A DNA stretch of 64,000 nt from positions 43,369 through 107,368 of the forward strand of contig JAJYUH010000010.1 of assembly GCA_021792635.1 (NCBI GenBank). The letters are read 5' to 3'. Origin of the DNA: Natronospirales bacterium (GTDB taxonomy: Bacteria; Pseudomonadota; Gammaproteobacteria; Natronospirales; REEB76). Under the pieces are notes generated by a model, which saw only the letters and a list, made by a program, of their open reading frames with translations, was not told the origin of the DNA and did not search any database. The number at the start of each line of letters is the position of its first letter. Positions within the stretch are counted from its first letter, which is position 1. Position numbers and translations under genes: made by a program. This document shows, piece after piece, positions 18,989 to 28,204 of the stretch.

Positions 18989-20269
18989 TTAGCCTGTCAG
19001 CGGCTCACGTACACCAACCACAGTGGATTCCGACTCAAAGTATTCCGGGATCATGAATTCAAATTCATGCCGGTGAATGGCGACGATGTCGCCGTGTTTC
19101 AATGCCCGGTCCGCGGTGATATTCTCACCGTTCACAAACGTGCCGTTGATGCTGCCTTGATCCATGATCCAGAAAGAATGGCCACGGCGTTCAATGACGG
19201 CATGGCATCGCCCTACGGTCTTCTCCTTGACCAGCACGTATTGTACTTCCGGATCGTAGCCGGCTACCCTTCCTATGATGGTGGCTTTTTCCGCAAGCTC
19301 GAAGCGTTTGATGTCATTGGGATTGCTGATGTCATACAATACGGCCCGCGGTCCCTCTGTATGTAGCATCTCGGGTTTGAGCAGTTTTTGCGGTCTTTTA
19401 ATCAGCCGCATGTTCCAGGCCGCATAAATACCAAATGCCGCGGCGATCAGCGCCAGCAGGCCCGCCAGCCACAGCCACCCGGTATCCTCCGGCTGGCCGG
19501 CTGCATGGGTGAGCGGTGTATTGAACTTTGATGACATCACCGGCCTGATAGGCGGTAACTGGGCGGCATTGGGTGCATTTATCCCCGGTAAAGCGGGTGT
19601 AGCGGCCAGGCCGCTCACCGCCAATGTCGCACTGATGCGCTTGAATATGCCGTCAAGATCGCGTGCGTGCAACGCCTGAAAATAGCCACCGCCGGTTGTT
19701 TCCGCCAAGGTTTGCAGCAACTTGTCATTCACCCGCTGTGTGACCGCGACGGTGAATATCCGGACATGGTTGTATACCGCCGCGGGCAGTAGTGATTGCA
19801 TGATCCAGCGTGTTTCCCCCCGGTCAATGGACTTGCTGCCCGTATGCACCAGACCGCCACTTATCAGGATGATGCATTTCTGCGCCCCGCTGTTTCCCCG
19901 GCTGACAAGTTCATATAGTGCCTGCTCCAGCCCGTTGGCAACATCCGTTGAATGGCCACGATAATCAAGACGCGTGAGTACATCGCGGATGTGTTTGCGA
20001 TTTGCATCATCAGCCGGTACCAGCGGCACCAGCCGGGTCGCCGTGGCGGCGAAAGCAATGATGGCGATATGGGTGCCGGGGCCGCGGTGGTTGACGAAAC
20101 CGGCGACCGCCGGCTCAACGAGGTGGTGCGGGTCGCTATTGCGCATGCTGGCGGAGTTATCCAGCAGCAACACCACGTCTTCACCGGCCCATGCCGTCAG
20201 GTGGAATATGCACAGCATTCCCGCCAGCAGACCTGCCAACGCGTGTCGTATCGGAAACCTTCGTGTCAT
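18989..20269 (-). CDS. VWA-transmembrane-FHA domain protein
   Basis: Starting at the ATG at 20269 the product has 426 residues. A signal or anchor helix is followed by a von Willebrand A domain with the MIDAS start LLLDNSASMRNS and a D-x-N-G-L-E helper site. A Pro/Asn-rich linker and a transmembrane helix (WLWLAGLLALIAAAFGIYAAW) come next. The C-terminal forkhead-associated domain has IIGR, the phosphothreonine-pocket region GRCHAVI and NGTFVNG. An outside metal-dependent adhesion domain and an inside phosphopeptide reader suggest a receptor or scaffold linked to Ser/Thr kinase signalling. No such kinase is visible nearby. Confidence 0.85.
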   Translation of the reverse strand: MTRRFPIRHALAGLLAGMLCIFHLTAWAGEDVVLLLDNSASMRNSDPHHLVEPAVAGFVNHRGPGTHIAIIAFAATATRLVPLVPADDANRKHIRDVLTRLDYRGHSTDVANGLEQALYELVSRGNSGAQKCIILISGGLVHTGSKSIDRGETRWIMQSLLPAAVYNHVRIFTVAVTQRVNDKLLQTLAETTGGGYFQALHARDLDGIFKRISATLAVSGLAATPALPGINAPNAAQLPPIRPVMSSKFNTPLTHAAGQPEDTGWLWLAGLLALIAAAFGIYAAWNMRLIKRPQKLLKPEMLHTEGPRAVLYDISNPNDIKRFELAEKATIIGRVAGYDPEVQYVLVKEKTVGRCHAVIERRGHSFWIMDQGSINGTFVNGENITADRALKHGDIVAIHRHEFEFMIPEYFESESTVVGVREPLTG

Positions 20270-20333
20270 CGGTGCCTGCCCCGCATCACCTGCCCTGCCC
20301 GGGGCCAATTCTATTGGCCGGGCCGGGACAGGG

Positions 20334-20738
20334 CTAGACCAGTACCGCAAGGGCCATGGCCAGCAGATAGATCGTCGCCGCAAAACCCGCCAGCCAGCTC
20401 AAAGTGCGCAACCAGGGGATGCCGATAATATAGGCTGGCATATGCACCAATCGGGCGACCAGGAACACCAGGGCAGCCGCAGCCGTGTACCGGGTAAAGC
20501 CGCCGCTGAATGCCAGCAACAGTACCGCCACGGCAAAGCCGGGGTAATTTTCCCTGAGGTTGTCATGCGCACGCACCGCCCGCTGCCCCCACTCCGGCAA
20601 CGGCGGCAGGTTGCCGGTATCACGACTGGAAATCAGGCAGCTTGCGCCATAGGCCTGATATTTCGCCAGCGAGACCGGCAACCAGGAGAATATGAGAAAT
20701 AACGTCATCAACCCGAGTATCAGCATTTCATAGGACAT
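20334..20738 (-). CDS. MAPEG family membrane protein
   Basis: This 134-residue protein has four hydrophobic helices. The family pattern is LPEWGQRAVRAHDNLRENYP (about residues 48-67), with the E-R-x-x-x-A-H-x-N core seen in MAPEG proteins. MAPEG members include glutathione-dependent and eicosanoid enzymes; bacterial ones are mostly uncharacterised. GGGAG precedes the ATG. It lies 64 bp upstream of the VWA-FHA gene on the same strand and may share its transcript. Confidence 0.88.
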   Translation of the reverse strand: MSYEMLILGLMTLFLIFSWLPVSLAKYQAYGASCLISSRDTGNLPPLPEWGQRAVRAHDNLRENYPGFAVAVLLLAFSGGFTRYTAAAALVFLVARLVHMPAYIIGIPWLRTLSWLAGFAATIYLLAMALAVLV

Positions 20739-20847
20739 GATTTATCTCCCGCGGTCGGCAAATGCGCGTTTCTGAATAACAGCTCGACAGCATCGGCACC
20801 AGCCATGATAATGGCCGCCTTCAGCAGGCTATTACCGCGGCAGCACA

Positions 20848-21732
20848 ATGCCAGATATTCTTGAGGTAAGTCACCTCGTCAAGGATTATCCAGCCGTAAG
20901 AGCGGTGGATGACGTCAACTTTGTTGTACGTGGCGGAGAATGTTTTGGCATGCTCGGCCCCAACGGGGCCGGCAAAACCACTACCGTCGAGATCATGGAG
21001 GGCATTACGCCTGCCACCCGCGGCACAGTTCATTACCGGGGCGAACCCATGGGACCGCGTTTCCGCTCGGAAGTGGGCATCCAGTTCCAATCCACTGCAC
21101 TACAAGATTTTCTCACGGTACGCGAAACCTTGCACCTATTCCGCAACTTCTACCCGTGTGGCATGCCCCTGGAAGAATTGGCAAAACTCTGCGCGCTGGA
21201 GGACTATCTGGATCGGGATGCACGCAAACTTTCCGGCGGCCAGCGTCAGCGGTTATTGCTGGCGCTTGCACTGGTAAACGATCCCAAGGTGCTGTTTCTT
21301 GATGAACCCACCACCGGACTGGATCCGCAAGCGCGTCACAATTTCTGGGACCTGGCACGCGCGATAAAGGCACGCGGCAAAACCGTGATCCTGACCACCC
21401 ATTACATGGAGGAAGCCTATCTGCTTTGTGACCGCATCATCATCATGGACCGCGGACGCATCATCGCGGAAGGCAAGCCCGCCAGCCTGATGGCGCACCA
21501 CTTCCAGGATGCGATACTGCAGTTGCCACATGAGGATTTTCGCCCGGCGCGCGATGCGCTCACGGAGAAAGTCATGAACGTGGGCGAATACGTGGAAATT
21601 TTCACGGCCGATATCAACGCTACCATCGAATTGCTATTAAGCCATCAGGTCTCACTGGCGCATCTGCAAATCCGGGCGCGAACTCTGGAGGATTTGTTTC
21701 TGGAACTTACGGGTCGGGAATTGCGCGCATGA
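20848..21732 (+). CDS. ABC-2 type exporter, ATP-binding subunit
   Basis: This 294-residue ATPase has Walker A GPNGAGKTTT at about residues 37-46, the signature LSGGQRQRL at about 129-137, Walker B VLFLDEPTTGLD and the H-loop Thr-His-Tyr-Met-Glu-Glu. The C-terminal 80 residues are a family extension (ALTEKVMNVGEYVEIFTADI) as in drug or polysaccharide exporters. The stop overlaps the permease start by 4 bp, so the two subunits are made together. The substrate cannot be told from sequence. Confidence 0.95.
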   Translation: MPDILEVSHLVKDYPAVRAVDDVNFVVRGGECFGMLGPNGAGKTTTVEIMEGITPATRGTVHYRGEPMGPRFRSEVGIQFQSTALQDFLTVRETLHLFRNFYPCGMPLEELAKLCALEDYLDRDARKLSGGQRQRLLLALALVNDPKVLFLDEPTTGLDPQARHNFWDLARAIKARGKTVILTTHYMEEAYLLCDRIIIMDRGRIIAEGKPASLMAHHFQDAILQLPHEDFRPARDALTEKVMNVGEYVEIFTADINATIELLLSHQVSLAHLQIRARTLEDLFLELTGRELRA

Positions 21733-22751
21733 TCCGGCGTTTTCTTGCAGTCCTGCATGCCCGCAATCTGGAATTCATCCGTGACCGTTCCGCCCTGGGC
21801 TGGAATATTATTTTGCCGGTGCTCATTGTGCTCGGCATGTGGTTCCTGTTCTCGGGAGGCCAGAAACCGCTATTCACGGTGGCGGTATTCAGCGGCAACA
21901 CGCCGTTCACCGGCTTGCACGAAGCCTTTCTACAGACCCGATATATCCATTTCTACAGCATCGACAACCTGCCTGCCGCCATCCGCAAAGTCGGCCACGA
22001 CCAGATCGATATGGTGCTGGATCTGCACAGGCGGGCAAAACTGCGCTATTGGGTGAATGAAAGTTCGCCTAAGGGTTATATCCTTGAAAAACTCCTGAAT
22101 GGCGAGAAAGGTACACGCTACACGCGGGCATCCGTAAGTGGCCGCGCCATCCGCTATGTGGACTGGCTGGTGCCGGGCGTGCTGGGCATGAACATGATGT
22201 TCTCCTGTCTGTTCGGCGTGGGCTATGTCATAGTCCGCTATCGCAAAAACGGCTTTCTCAAGCGCCTCAACGCCACCCCTCTGAAAGCCATTGAATTCAT
22301 CGCCGCACAGGTGGCTTCCCGCCTCATCCTCATCATGTTGATCACCGTCGCAGTGTATATCGGCACCGATCTACTGGTAGGTTTCTATATGTCCGGCAGC
22401 TATCTGGCGCTGCTGCTGACAGCGGTACTGGGGGCAGCTTCCATGATTTCACTGGGCCTGCTGATCGCGGCACGCGTGGCCAGCGAGGAGTTGGCCGGCG
22501 GTCTGCTCAATCTGCTCTCCTGGCCCATGATGCTTCTCTCGGGTGTTTGGTTTTCACTGGCAGGCACTTACCCCTGGCTGCGGCATGCCGCGCAAATCCT
22601 GCCGCTGACCCAGTTGCTGGAAGCCGCGCGAGCGGTCATGCTGGATGGCGCCGGGGTGGTGCAGATCCTGCCGCACCTGCTGGCCCTTGCGGCCATGAGC
22701 TTCGGGTTCCTGGCGTTAGGTGCGTTAAGCTTCAAATGGAAAAATGACTAG
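21729..22751 (+). CDS. ABC-2 type exporter, permease subunit
   Basis: This 340-residue protein has one N-terminal helix (ALGWNIILPVLIVLGMWFLF), a soluble loop of about 110 residues and five more helices between residues 150 and 335. The ABC-2 motif region ARAVMLDGAG precedes the last helix. This topology matches DrrB/YhfI-like permeases that work as dimers with the upstream ATPase. Possible cargo includes drugs, lipids or glycans. Confidence 0.93.
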   Translation: MIRRFLAVLHARNLEFIRDRSALGWNIILPVLIVLGMWFLFSGGQKPLFTVAVFSGNTPFTGLHEAFLQTRYIHFYSIDNLPAAIRKVGHDQIDMVLDLHRRAKLRYWVNESSPKGYILEKLLNGEKGTRYTRASVSGRAIRYVDWLVPGVLGMNMMFSCLFGVGYVIVRYRKNGFLKRLNATPLKAIEFIAAQVASRLILIMLITVAVYIGTDLLVGFYMSGSYLALLLTAVLGAASMISLGLLIAARVASEELAGGLLNLLSWPMMLLSGVWFSLAGTYPWLRHAAQILPLTQLLEAARAVMLDGAGVVQILPHLLALAAMSFGFLALGALSFKWKND

Positions 22752-22815
22752 GCCAGCGACTTGGTTTATTGCGCGCCAATCCCCAGTGATATGAAAACGG
22801 CTGCGGACGGGAACC

Positions 22816-23577
22816 ATGGTCTGGAATCTGAAAAAGTGGCGCGAGCGCCGCATCCTCCAACGTCATCCGATCCCGGAACCAGCCTGGCAGTACGCCGTCG
22901 CCCACTGCGGGCCGGCGCGCCGCCTCTCCATTCCCCGGCAGGTGCGCCTGCGCACGCTTGCTACCCTCTTTCTGCGGGATAAAGCATTGGAACCGGCGCA
23001 GGGTTTTGAACTCACAGACAATATGCGCGCGTTGCTGGCGGCCCACGCCTGTCTTCCCATTCTCAATCTCGGCCTGAAATGGTACGCGGGCTGGCATGCG
23101 GTAGTGCTCTATCCCGGCATGTTCGTGCCCGAACGGCACTATAGGGACGCGGCCGGCGTAGTGCACCACACCCGCAGTGCGATGGCCGGGGAATCCTGGC
23201 AGCGCGGCCCAGTCATTCTTTCCTGGGAAGCCATCCTGCAGGCCGGCGCACCGCCCGGGCACAATGTGGCCATTCACGAGTTCGCCCACAAACTGGATAT
23301 GCTGCACGGCGAAGCCAATGGTTTTCCGCCGCTGCACGCGGACATGGGCCGGGCGCGCTGGACGCGCGCATTCCATGATGCCTTCGCACAACTGCAGAAT
23401 CTGCGTCTTTCCGGCGAGCCTTTGCCCATTGATGGCTATGCCCTGGAAAATCCCGCTGAATTCTTCGCAGTGACCAGTGAAGTATTCTTTGAAGCACCGG
23501 CCGTTCTGCATGCGGCTTTGCCGGCCGTATATGACCAGCTGCGGCTTTTCTACCGGCAGGATCCCCGCAACCCATGA
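22816..23577 (+). CDS. mtfA: MtfA-like zinc peptidase
   Basis: This 253-residue protein matches MtfA, a peptidase that in E. coli binds the Mlc repressor and so affects glucose PTS expression. It has HEFAH at about residues 154-158 with the conserved HKLDMLHGEANG just after it. A downstream third ligand lies in the ENPAEFFAVTSEVFFE segment (about 216-231). The N-terminal helical region fits. No Mlc or PTS gene is nearby, so only the family role is claimed. Confidence 0.93.
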   Translation: MVWNLKKWRERRILQRHPIPEPAWQYAVAHCGPARRLSIPRQVRLRTLATLFLRDKALEPAQGFELTDNMRALLAAHACLPILNLGLKWYAGWHAVVLYPGMFVPERHYRDAAGVVHHTRSAMAGESWQRGPVILSWEAILQAGAPPGHNVAIHEFAHKLDMLHGEANGFPPLHADMGRARWTRAFHDAFAQLQNLRLSGEPLPIDGYALENPAEFFAVTSEVFFEAPAVLHAALPAVYDQLRLFYRQDPRNP

Positions 23578-23759
23578 ATACCCGCCTGCTGAATTCCACC
23601 CGGCCGGGGCGAACGGTATAAACCCCGGCGCAGGAGGAACCACCGTACGGCGGATCTCACTCGCCATCACGGGTTGATGAGCAAGCTGCCGACGTGCAAG
23701 CATGTCGCGTATGGGTTTCATCATCAAGCACAGCGTTTGTCCAACCAAGAATAATCACC

Positions 23760-24560
23760 ATGCCACCCACCCTCATTGATATAGGCACCAATCTGACCCA
23801 TGGCAGCTTCGACCGCGACCGGGCCGAAGTGATCGCCCGTGCCCGTGCTGCCGGCGTGACGCCCATGGTCGTGACCGGTAGCGATATCAATGCGAGTCAC
23901 GCCGCCCTGGCGTTGTGCGAGGAATATCCGGGAGCGCTCTATTGCACTGTCGGCATGCACCCTCACCATGCGCAGGCATTCGATGCCGGCACTCCGGCGG
24001 CCTTGCGCGAACTGCTAGCCCGGCCGGGAGTCCTGGCGGTGGGCGAATGCGGACTGGACTACTTCCGTAATTTTTCGCCCGCCGACGTCCAGCGGGCCGC
24101 CTTTAAGGCACAGCTGGCGCTCGCCTGTGAAACCGGTAGGCCGGCCTTCCTGCATCAACGGGATGCCCACCAGGATTTTGTCGCTATCGTGCGCCCATGC
24201 CGGAACCAGTTGGCTGCAGGAGTTGTACATTGCTTTGCGGGCGGCGAAACGGAACTGCGAGACTATCTGGAGCTGGACTTGCATATAGGTATCACCGGCT
24301 GGATCTGCGATGAGCGCCGCGGCACGCACCTGCGCGAGCTGGTAAAGCGCATTCCCGCAGACAGGCTCATGCTGGAAACCGATGCCCCCTATTTATTGCC
24401 GCGGGACATCCGTCCGCGCCCCGCCCATCACCGCAATGAGCCCATGTATCTGGCGCATATCTGCGAAACGGTGGCCGCTTGTGTGGCCAAACCAGCGACA
24501 CAGCTCGCCGCCGAAACCACGGCCAATGCGCGCCGTTTCTTCGGTCTACCACCAGGTTAG
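23760..24560 (+). CDS. tatD: TatD family metal-dependent hydrolase/DNase
   Basis: From the ATG at 23760 the protein has 266 residues. It starts LIDIGTNLTHGSFDRDR, which is the TatD form rather than the DTHCHLD form of YcfH/YjjV. Metal-site segments include MHPHHA, GECGLDYFRNFSP and the terminal LMLETDAPYLLPRD. E. coli TatD has 3'-5' exonuclease activity on DNA damage sites. The Tat secretion genes that often neighbour it are not in this window. Confidence 0.93.
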   Translation: MPPTLIDIGTNLTHGSFDRDRAEVIARARAAGVTPMVVTGSDINASHAALALCEEYPGALYCTVGMHPHHAQAFDAGTPAALRELLARPGVLAVGECGLDYFRNFSPADVQRAAFKAQLALACETGRPAFLHQRDAHQDFVAIVRPCRNQLAAGVVHCFAGGETELRDYLELDLHIGITGWICDERRGTHLRELVKRIPADRLMLETDAPYLLPRDIRPRPAHHRNEPMYLAHICETVAACVAKPATQLAAETTANARRFFGLPPG

Positions 24561-24607
24561 ACTAAAATGACGCACGTCTCTCTCTTGCCCACCATCCGGA
24601 GAAATTG

Positions 24608-26035
24608 ATGGATACACAAAAAATTCATGGCTTTGTGGATAAAACCTGGGATGACTCCATCCTGCCCATACTTCAGGAATATATCCGTATTCCCAACAAA
24701 TCCCCGATTTTCGATCGCGACTGGCAGAAGCACGGCCATATGGAAAAAGCCGTGCAGCTTGCCGCCGGCTGGTGTCGTGCGCATGCCGTAAAAGGCATGA
24801 AACTCGAAATCATGCGCATCCGGGATCGTACGCCGCTGCTATTTATCGAAATACCCGGCGCCGGCAGCGATACGGTGCTGCTCTACGGGCATCTGGACAA
24901 ACAGCCGGAGTTCACCGGCTGGAATGAAGGACTGGATCCCTGGAAGCCGGTGATGCGCAATGAGCGTCTCTACGGCCGCGGCGGCGCAGACGATGGCTAC
25001 GCGGTGTTCGCCTCCTTGACCGCGATCCGCGCATTGCAGGAGCAAAATATCCCCCACGCCCGCTGCGTGCTGGTGATCGAGTGCTGTGAAGAGTCCGGCA
25101 GTTTCGATCTGCCCTCCCATATCCGGCAACTGGGATCGCGCCTCGGTGATGTGACTCTGGTGGTTTGTCTCGACGCCGAATGCGGCAATTACGAGCAGCT
25201 GTGGTGCACCACTTCGCTGCGCGGCAATCTGGTGGGTACGCTGACGGCGGAGGTGCTCACGGAAGGCGTGCATTCCGGCGCCGCCAGCGGCATTGTGCCA
25301 TCCAGTTTCCGCATCTTGCGCGCGTTGCTGGAGCGCGTGGAAGACACCGCCAGCGGTGTCAGCAAGGTGAATAATCTCAGGCCGGTAATCCCCGCGGCTC
25401 GCCGCACACAAATCCGCCGGGCCGCGAAGGTGCTCGGCAAAAGCGTGTACAGTAAATTCCCCCTGGTAAAGGGCATACGCCCCCTGTCGCTGGATCCCGT
25501 TAAACTCATCACCGACAACACCTGGGGTGCGACGCTCTCCGTCACCGGCGCGGATGGCTTGCCGGCGCTTGACAGCGCCGGTAACGTGCTCAGACCCCGC
25601 ACCAGCCTGAAATTATCCTTCCGTCTGCCGCCTACCGCCCATCCGGAAAAAGTAGGCGCCGAGATAAAGCGGCTGCTGAAGAAAAACCCGCCCTACAAGG
25701 CACGGGTGGACTTCACAGTGGAATCCGCCATGGGCGGGTGGAATGCGCCGACCGTGGCATCCTGGCTGGCAGCATCCATGCGGCAGGCATCCGGGAGTTT
25801 CTTCGGCGCCGACGCCATGTATATGGGCACCGGCGGCAGCATTCCCTTCATGGGTCTGCTGGGCAAAAAATTTCCCAAAGCGCAGTTTCTGGTCACCGGT
25901 CTACTGGGCCCCCACTCCAACGCCCACGGCCCCAACGAATTCCTGCATGTGCCGACGGCGAAAAAACTCACCGCCTGCGTTGCATATGTGATCGCTGCCC
26001 ATCACGCCCGGAATGATGGAAACAGTTCGCGGTGA
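24608..26035 (+). CDS. M20 family metallopeptidase (dipeptidase-like)
   Basis: This 475-residue protein has the M20 metal-site motifs in order: YGHLDKQPE (about residues 95-103), GRGGADDGYAVF (about 125-136), IECCEESGSFD (catalytic Glu pair, about 157-167) and CLDAE. Near the end GPHSNAHGPNEFL supplies the last His ligand. It resembles the CNDP/carnosinase-like branch. Start: ATG at 24608 with GGAGA 5 bp upstream, preferred over the adjacent TTG. It stands alone between tatD and a convergent gene. Confidence 0.93.
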   Translation: MDTQKIHGFVDKTWDDSILPILQEYIRIPNKSPIFDRDWQKHGHMEKAVQLAAGWCRAHAVKGMKLEIMRIRDRTPLLFIEIPGAGSDTVLLYGHLDKQPEFTGWNEGLDPWKPVMRNERLYGRGGADDGYAVFASLTAIRALQEQNIPHARCVLVIECCEESGSFDLPSHIRQLGSRLGDVTLVVCLDAECGNYEQLWCTTSLRGNLVGTLTAEVLTEGVHSGAASGIVPSSFRILRALLERVEDTASGVSKVNNLRPVIPAARRTQIRRAAKVLGKSVYSKFPLVKGIRPLSLDPVKLITDNTWGATLSVTGADGLPALDSAGNVLRPRTSLKLSFRLPPTAHPEKVGAEIKRLLKKNPPYKARVDFTVESAMGGWNAPTVASWLAASMRQASGSFFGADAMYMGTGGSIPFMGLLGKKFPKAQFLVTGLLGPHSNAHGPNEFLHVPTAKKLTACVAYVIAAHHARNDGNSSR

Positions 26036-26084
26036 CGCGTTGAGGCCATTGGATAATCTGGAACTATTGAGGTAACCGCTGACT

Positions 26085-26106
26085 TTTCCGGGGCAGAGCC
26101 CGGAAA
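26085..26106. terminator. 8-bp hairpin between convergent genes
   Basis: TTTCCGGG (26085-26092) pairs with CCCGGAAA (26099-26106) around a 6-nt loop. It is placed between the M20 peptidase stop (26035) and the NERD gene stop (26128). No T run follows on either strand, so termination is plausible but unproven. Confidence 0.4.
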
Positions 26107-26127
26107 TCGCGACCAAAGACATTGAGA

Positions 26128-26766
26128 TCACGTTTCCTCGTTATCGGATAGTGTGGCGCCGAATTCCGGCGCTTCCTTGCCGGGCGGCACACCGGCTATA
26201 TCCCGCAGACGCATCCAGGCAGCTTCCAGACTTGCGTCCAGAAGCGGTGGTGGCGTGGTTTTCTGTGGACGCCGCAGTGGAGCGGCGAATTCTTCCAGCA
26301 ATTCCACGCCCTCGGGACGCCCCTTGGGGAAATGGCCGCGCGCGCTAAACAGAATGCGCGGAACGATGGTGAACTCCGGCACCAATGCATGCAGGGCCAG
26401 AACCCGGTCATGCATGAGTCGCAAGGGATTGCGGAAGGTGAAGCGCCGGTGCTGGCCCATGGCAGTCCACTGGTCCATTTTTTCGCCGCCGAATATCGCC
26501 CCTTCCACATCGTGGATGGCGAGCACATAGAGCCGGCCATCGCGCAGCATGATCGCATCGGCCGCAATATGGCCGCCTACGCCGTCGGGCAGCACCACGT
26601 TGCGCAACAAGCGGTCGGCGATGTTGTGCAGCGTGGCCAGAATCTTCCGTTGCACCGCTGTCATCCGTCGCCAGATGAAAAGCCCGGCCAGTGCTGCAAG
26701 CAGGCAAACGACCGCCGCTGTCAGCAGCCAGAGCGGCCAACTGTGGTACCAAGCCGGGTGATACAT
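26128..26766 (-). CDS. NERD (nuclease-related) domain membrane protein
   Basis: The ATG at 26766 (GGAGAG upstream) gives 212 residues. One N-terminal transmembrane helix (LTAAVVCLLAALAGLFIW) is followed by a NERD-like domain. The core reads NVVLPDGVGGHIAADAIMLRDGRLYVLAIHDVEGAI, which corresponds to the D...E-x-K-like region but with H-D-V-E in place of E-x-K, so nuclease activity is doubtful. The remaining about 110 residues are helical with EFTIVPRILFS. The role is unknown. Confidence 0.75.
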   Translation of the reverse strand: MYHPAWYHSWPLWLLTAAVVCLLAALAGLFIWRRMTAVQRKILATLHNIADRLLRNVVLPDGVGGHIAADAIMLRDGRLYVLAIHDVEGAIFGGEKMDQWTAMGQHRRFTFRNPLRLMHDRVLALHALVPEFTIVPRILFSARGHFPKGRPEGVELLEEFAAPLRRPQKTTPPPLLDASLEAAWMRLRDIAGVPPGKEAPEFGATLSDNEET

Positions 26767-26868
26767 GAGGCACGCTCTCCTGAGCAGTAAAACCCCGCTG
26801 AGCCTGCGATGATGCAACTCGCGAGCGCGTATTTTACGCCTAGCTGCAGGATCACCGTGCAGGGAGAG

Positions 26869-27174
26869 TCAAAAGCGGATGCGCCCCATGAGGATATCAC
26901 GGAACATCACCCAATCGCCCATCAGGCTATAGCAGGGGTACTTGAAGGTAGCGGGGTAATTCTTTTCAAAAAAGAAATGACCGATCCAGGCAAAGCCATA
27001 ACCGATCACTGGTATCAGAATCAGACCCCACCAGCGTTGCGTTGCCACCACGCCGATCAGTGTCAGCACTGCCAGGCAAACACCGATGAAGTGCAGCCGC
27101 CGAGTGGCGCGGCGGCTGTGTTCGCCCAGATAGAAAGGATAGAACTCGCGAAAGTTTGCAAAGCGTCCAGACAA
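26869..27174 (-). CDS. DUF962 / Mpo1-like small membrane protein
   Basis: This 101-residue protein has the family start FANFREFYPFYLGEHSRRATRRLHFIG (His ligands in H and RLH). Two hydrophobic helices follow, then YGFAWIGHFFFEKNYPATF, the diagnostic HFFxExNxPATF segment. Yeast Mpo1 is a dioxygenase for 2-hydroxy fatty acids using Fe(II) and these histidines. The bacterial role is inferred only. It is 24 bp downstream of the SirB2-like gene and likely shares its transcript. Confidence 0.9.
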   Translation of the reverse strand: MSGRFANFREFYPFYLGEHSRRATRRLHFIGVCLAVLTLIGVVATQRWWGLILIPVIGYGFAWIGHFFFEKNYPATFKYPCYSLMGDWVMFRDILMGRIRF

Positions 27175-27198
27175 GGGGGTCTCCTGCGGTCGGTACCT

Positions 27199-27594
27199 TC
27201 AGCCGGCAAGTGCGAATATACCGCGGGGATCGTGCAATACGGCAATGCTGACAATAAAAGCAAACAGCAGGATGGCGGCGCCAAACAAGCCGAGTTTCAG
27301 CCAGCGCGGGCGGTGGAGCCGGAAAGCCAGCACTCCCATTACGATATAGCCGATCACGCACAGCAATTTCACGCCCAGCCAGGTGACATGCAGCGGGTTG
27401 AGCCGCAGCATGACGGCCAGCCACACGCCCAGGGCCAGCAGTAACGTATCCACCACATGAGGAAGAATTTTCCACACGCGACGAACCAGAGGTCTCGCAG
27501 CCACCAGCATGAAAGCACCACGCAGCACAAACAAGACGATACTCAAGCCCGCGAATACCACATGCGCCAGTTTTACATCGGAATAAAACATCAT
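27199..27594 (-). CDS. SirB2 family membrane protein
   Basis: From the ATG at 27594 (AAAGG 9 bp upstream) the product has 131 residues and four transmembrane helices. The family pattern comprises LAHVVFAGLSIVLFVLRG near the N-terminus, PHVVDTLLLALGVWLA, WLGVKLLCVIGYIVMG and a GxxAFRLHRPRW link. SirB2 proteins are uncharacterised membrane proteins. A GTG start at 27621 would add 9 polar residues and is less likely. It is divergent from the SUF regulator. Confidence 0.85.
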   Translation of the reverse strand: MMFYSDVKLAHVVFAGLSIVLFVLRGAFMLVAARPLVRRVWKILPHVVDTLLLALGVWLAVMLRLNPLHVTWLGVKLLCVIGYIVMGVLAFRLHRPRWLKLGLFGAAILLFAFIVSIAVLHDPRGIFALAG

Positions 27595-27676
27595 CGGCTG
27601 AGCCTTTTTGTGCTGCGGCACGAAGGATTAAACATGCCCTCCCAGGTCGGTTCAGGAGGCAGCGATTTCTTGCGGC

Positions 27677-27705
27677 TTTCAACCGCTGCATAATAGGACT
27701 AAAAT
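27677..27705 (+). promoter_or_regulatory. Promoter of the SUF operon
   Basis: TTTCAA (27677-27682), a 17-bp spacer and TAAAAT (27700-27705) make a reasonable sigma-70 promoter 32 bp upstream of the regulator start. The -10 box lies inside the GACT...AGTC palindrome described next. Confidence 0.55.
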
Positions 27706-27709
27706 AGTC
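27697..27709. promoter_or_regulatory. Rrf2/IscR type-1-like operator
   Basis: GACTAAAATAGTC is an exact match to the core of the IscR type-1 site, GACTRWWWYAGTC. It extends to a 6-bp inverted repeat GGACTA-AAA-TAGTCC (27696-27710) over the -10 box. The first gene of the operon encodes an Rrf2 protein with three cysteines. Autorepression through a cluster-loaded regulator is the likely logic. Confidence 0.75.
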
Positions 27710-27736
27710 CCAATTGAAGCAACCCGATGCGGACCC

Positions 27737-28204
27737 ATGTTGCGCCTCAGCAAACTCACGGATTACGGCACGGTGGTACTGGCCCAGATGGCCCGCGACC
27801 CCGGACCGGTACACACCGCCACGGATATAGCCAGCGCCACTCGCGTGGCGCTGCCCACGGTCAGTAAACTCCTCAAGCTCTTTACCCGGGCGGGGTTGGT
27901 CACCTCCTACCGCGGTGCCCACGGCGGCTACACCCTGGCGCGCCCGCCGCAAGCCATTACTGCGGTGCAGATCATAGACGCGGTGGAAGGACCGGTAGCC
28001 ATTACCCAGTGCAGCCTCGATCACGCGCATTGCAGCATCGAGACGGTATGCGGCGTGGGCCACAATTGGCAGCGCATCAGTCTCGCCATCCGCGATGCCC
28101 TCAAGAGCGTAACGCTGGCGCAGCTGGCACGGCCGGTAACCTTCAGCACGCCGCTCGTGGACCTGAGCTCGGCGATCATCAGCGAGCAGGAACGACGTAC
28201 ATGA
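27737..28204 (+). CDS. SUF system Fe-S cluster assembly regulator (Rrf2/IscR family)
   Basis: This 155-residue winged-helix regulator has an N-terminal DNA-binding domain ([18 protein letters not shown], then [22 protein letters not shown]) and a wing ([14 protein letters not shown]). The Fe-S-ligand region [20 protein letters not shown] at about residues 94-113 has three Cys in an IscR-like pattern. It probably senses cluster status and represses this operon from the palindrome just upstream. Its stop overlaps sufB by 4 bp. Confidence 0.93.
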   Translation: MLRLSKLTDYGTVVLAQMARDPGPVHTATDIASATRVALPTVSKLLKLFTRAGLVTSYRGAHGGYTLARPPQAITAVQIIDAVEGPVAITQCSLDHAHCSIETVCGVGHNWQRISLAIRDALKSVTLAQLARPVTFSTPLVDLSSAIISEQERRT

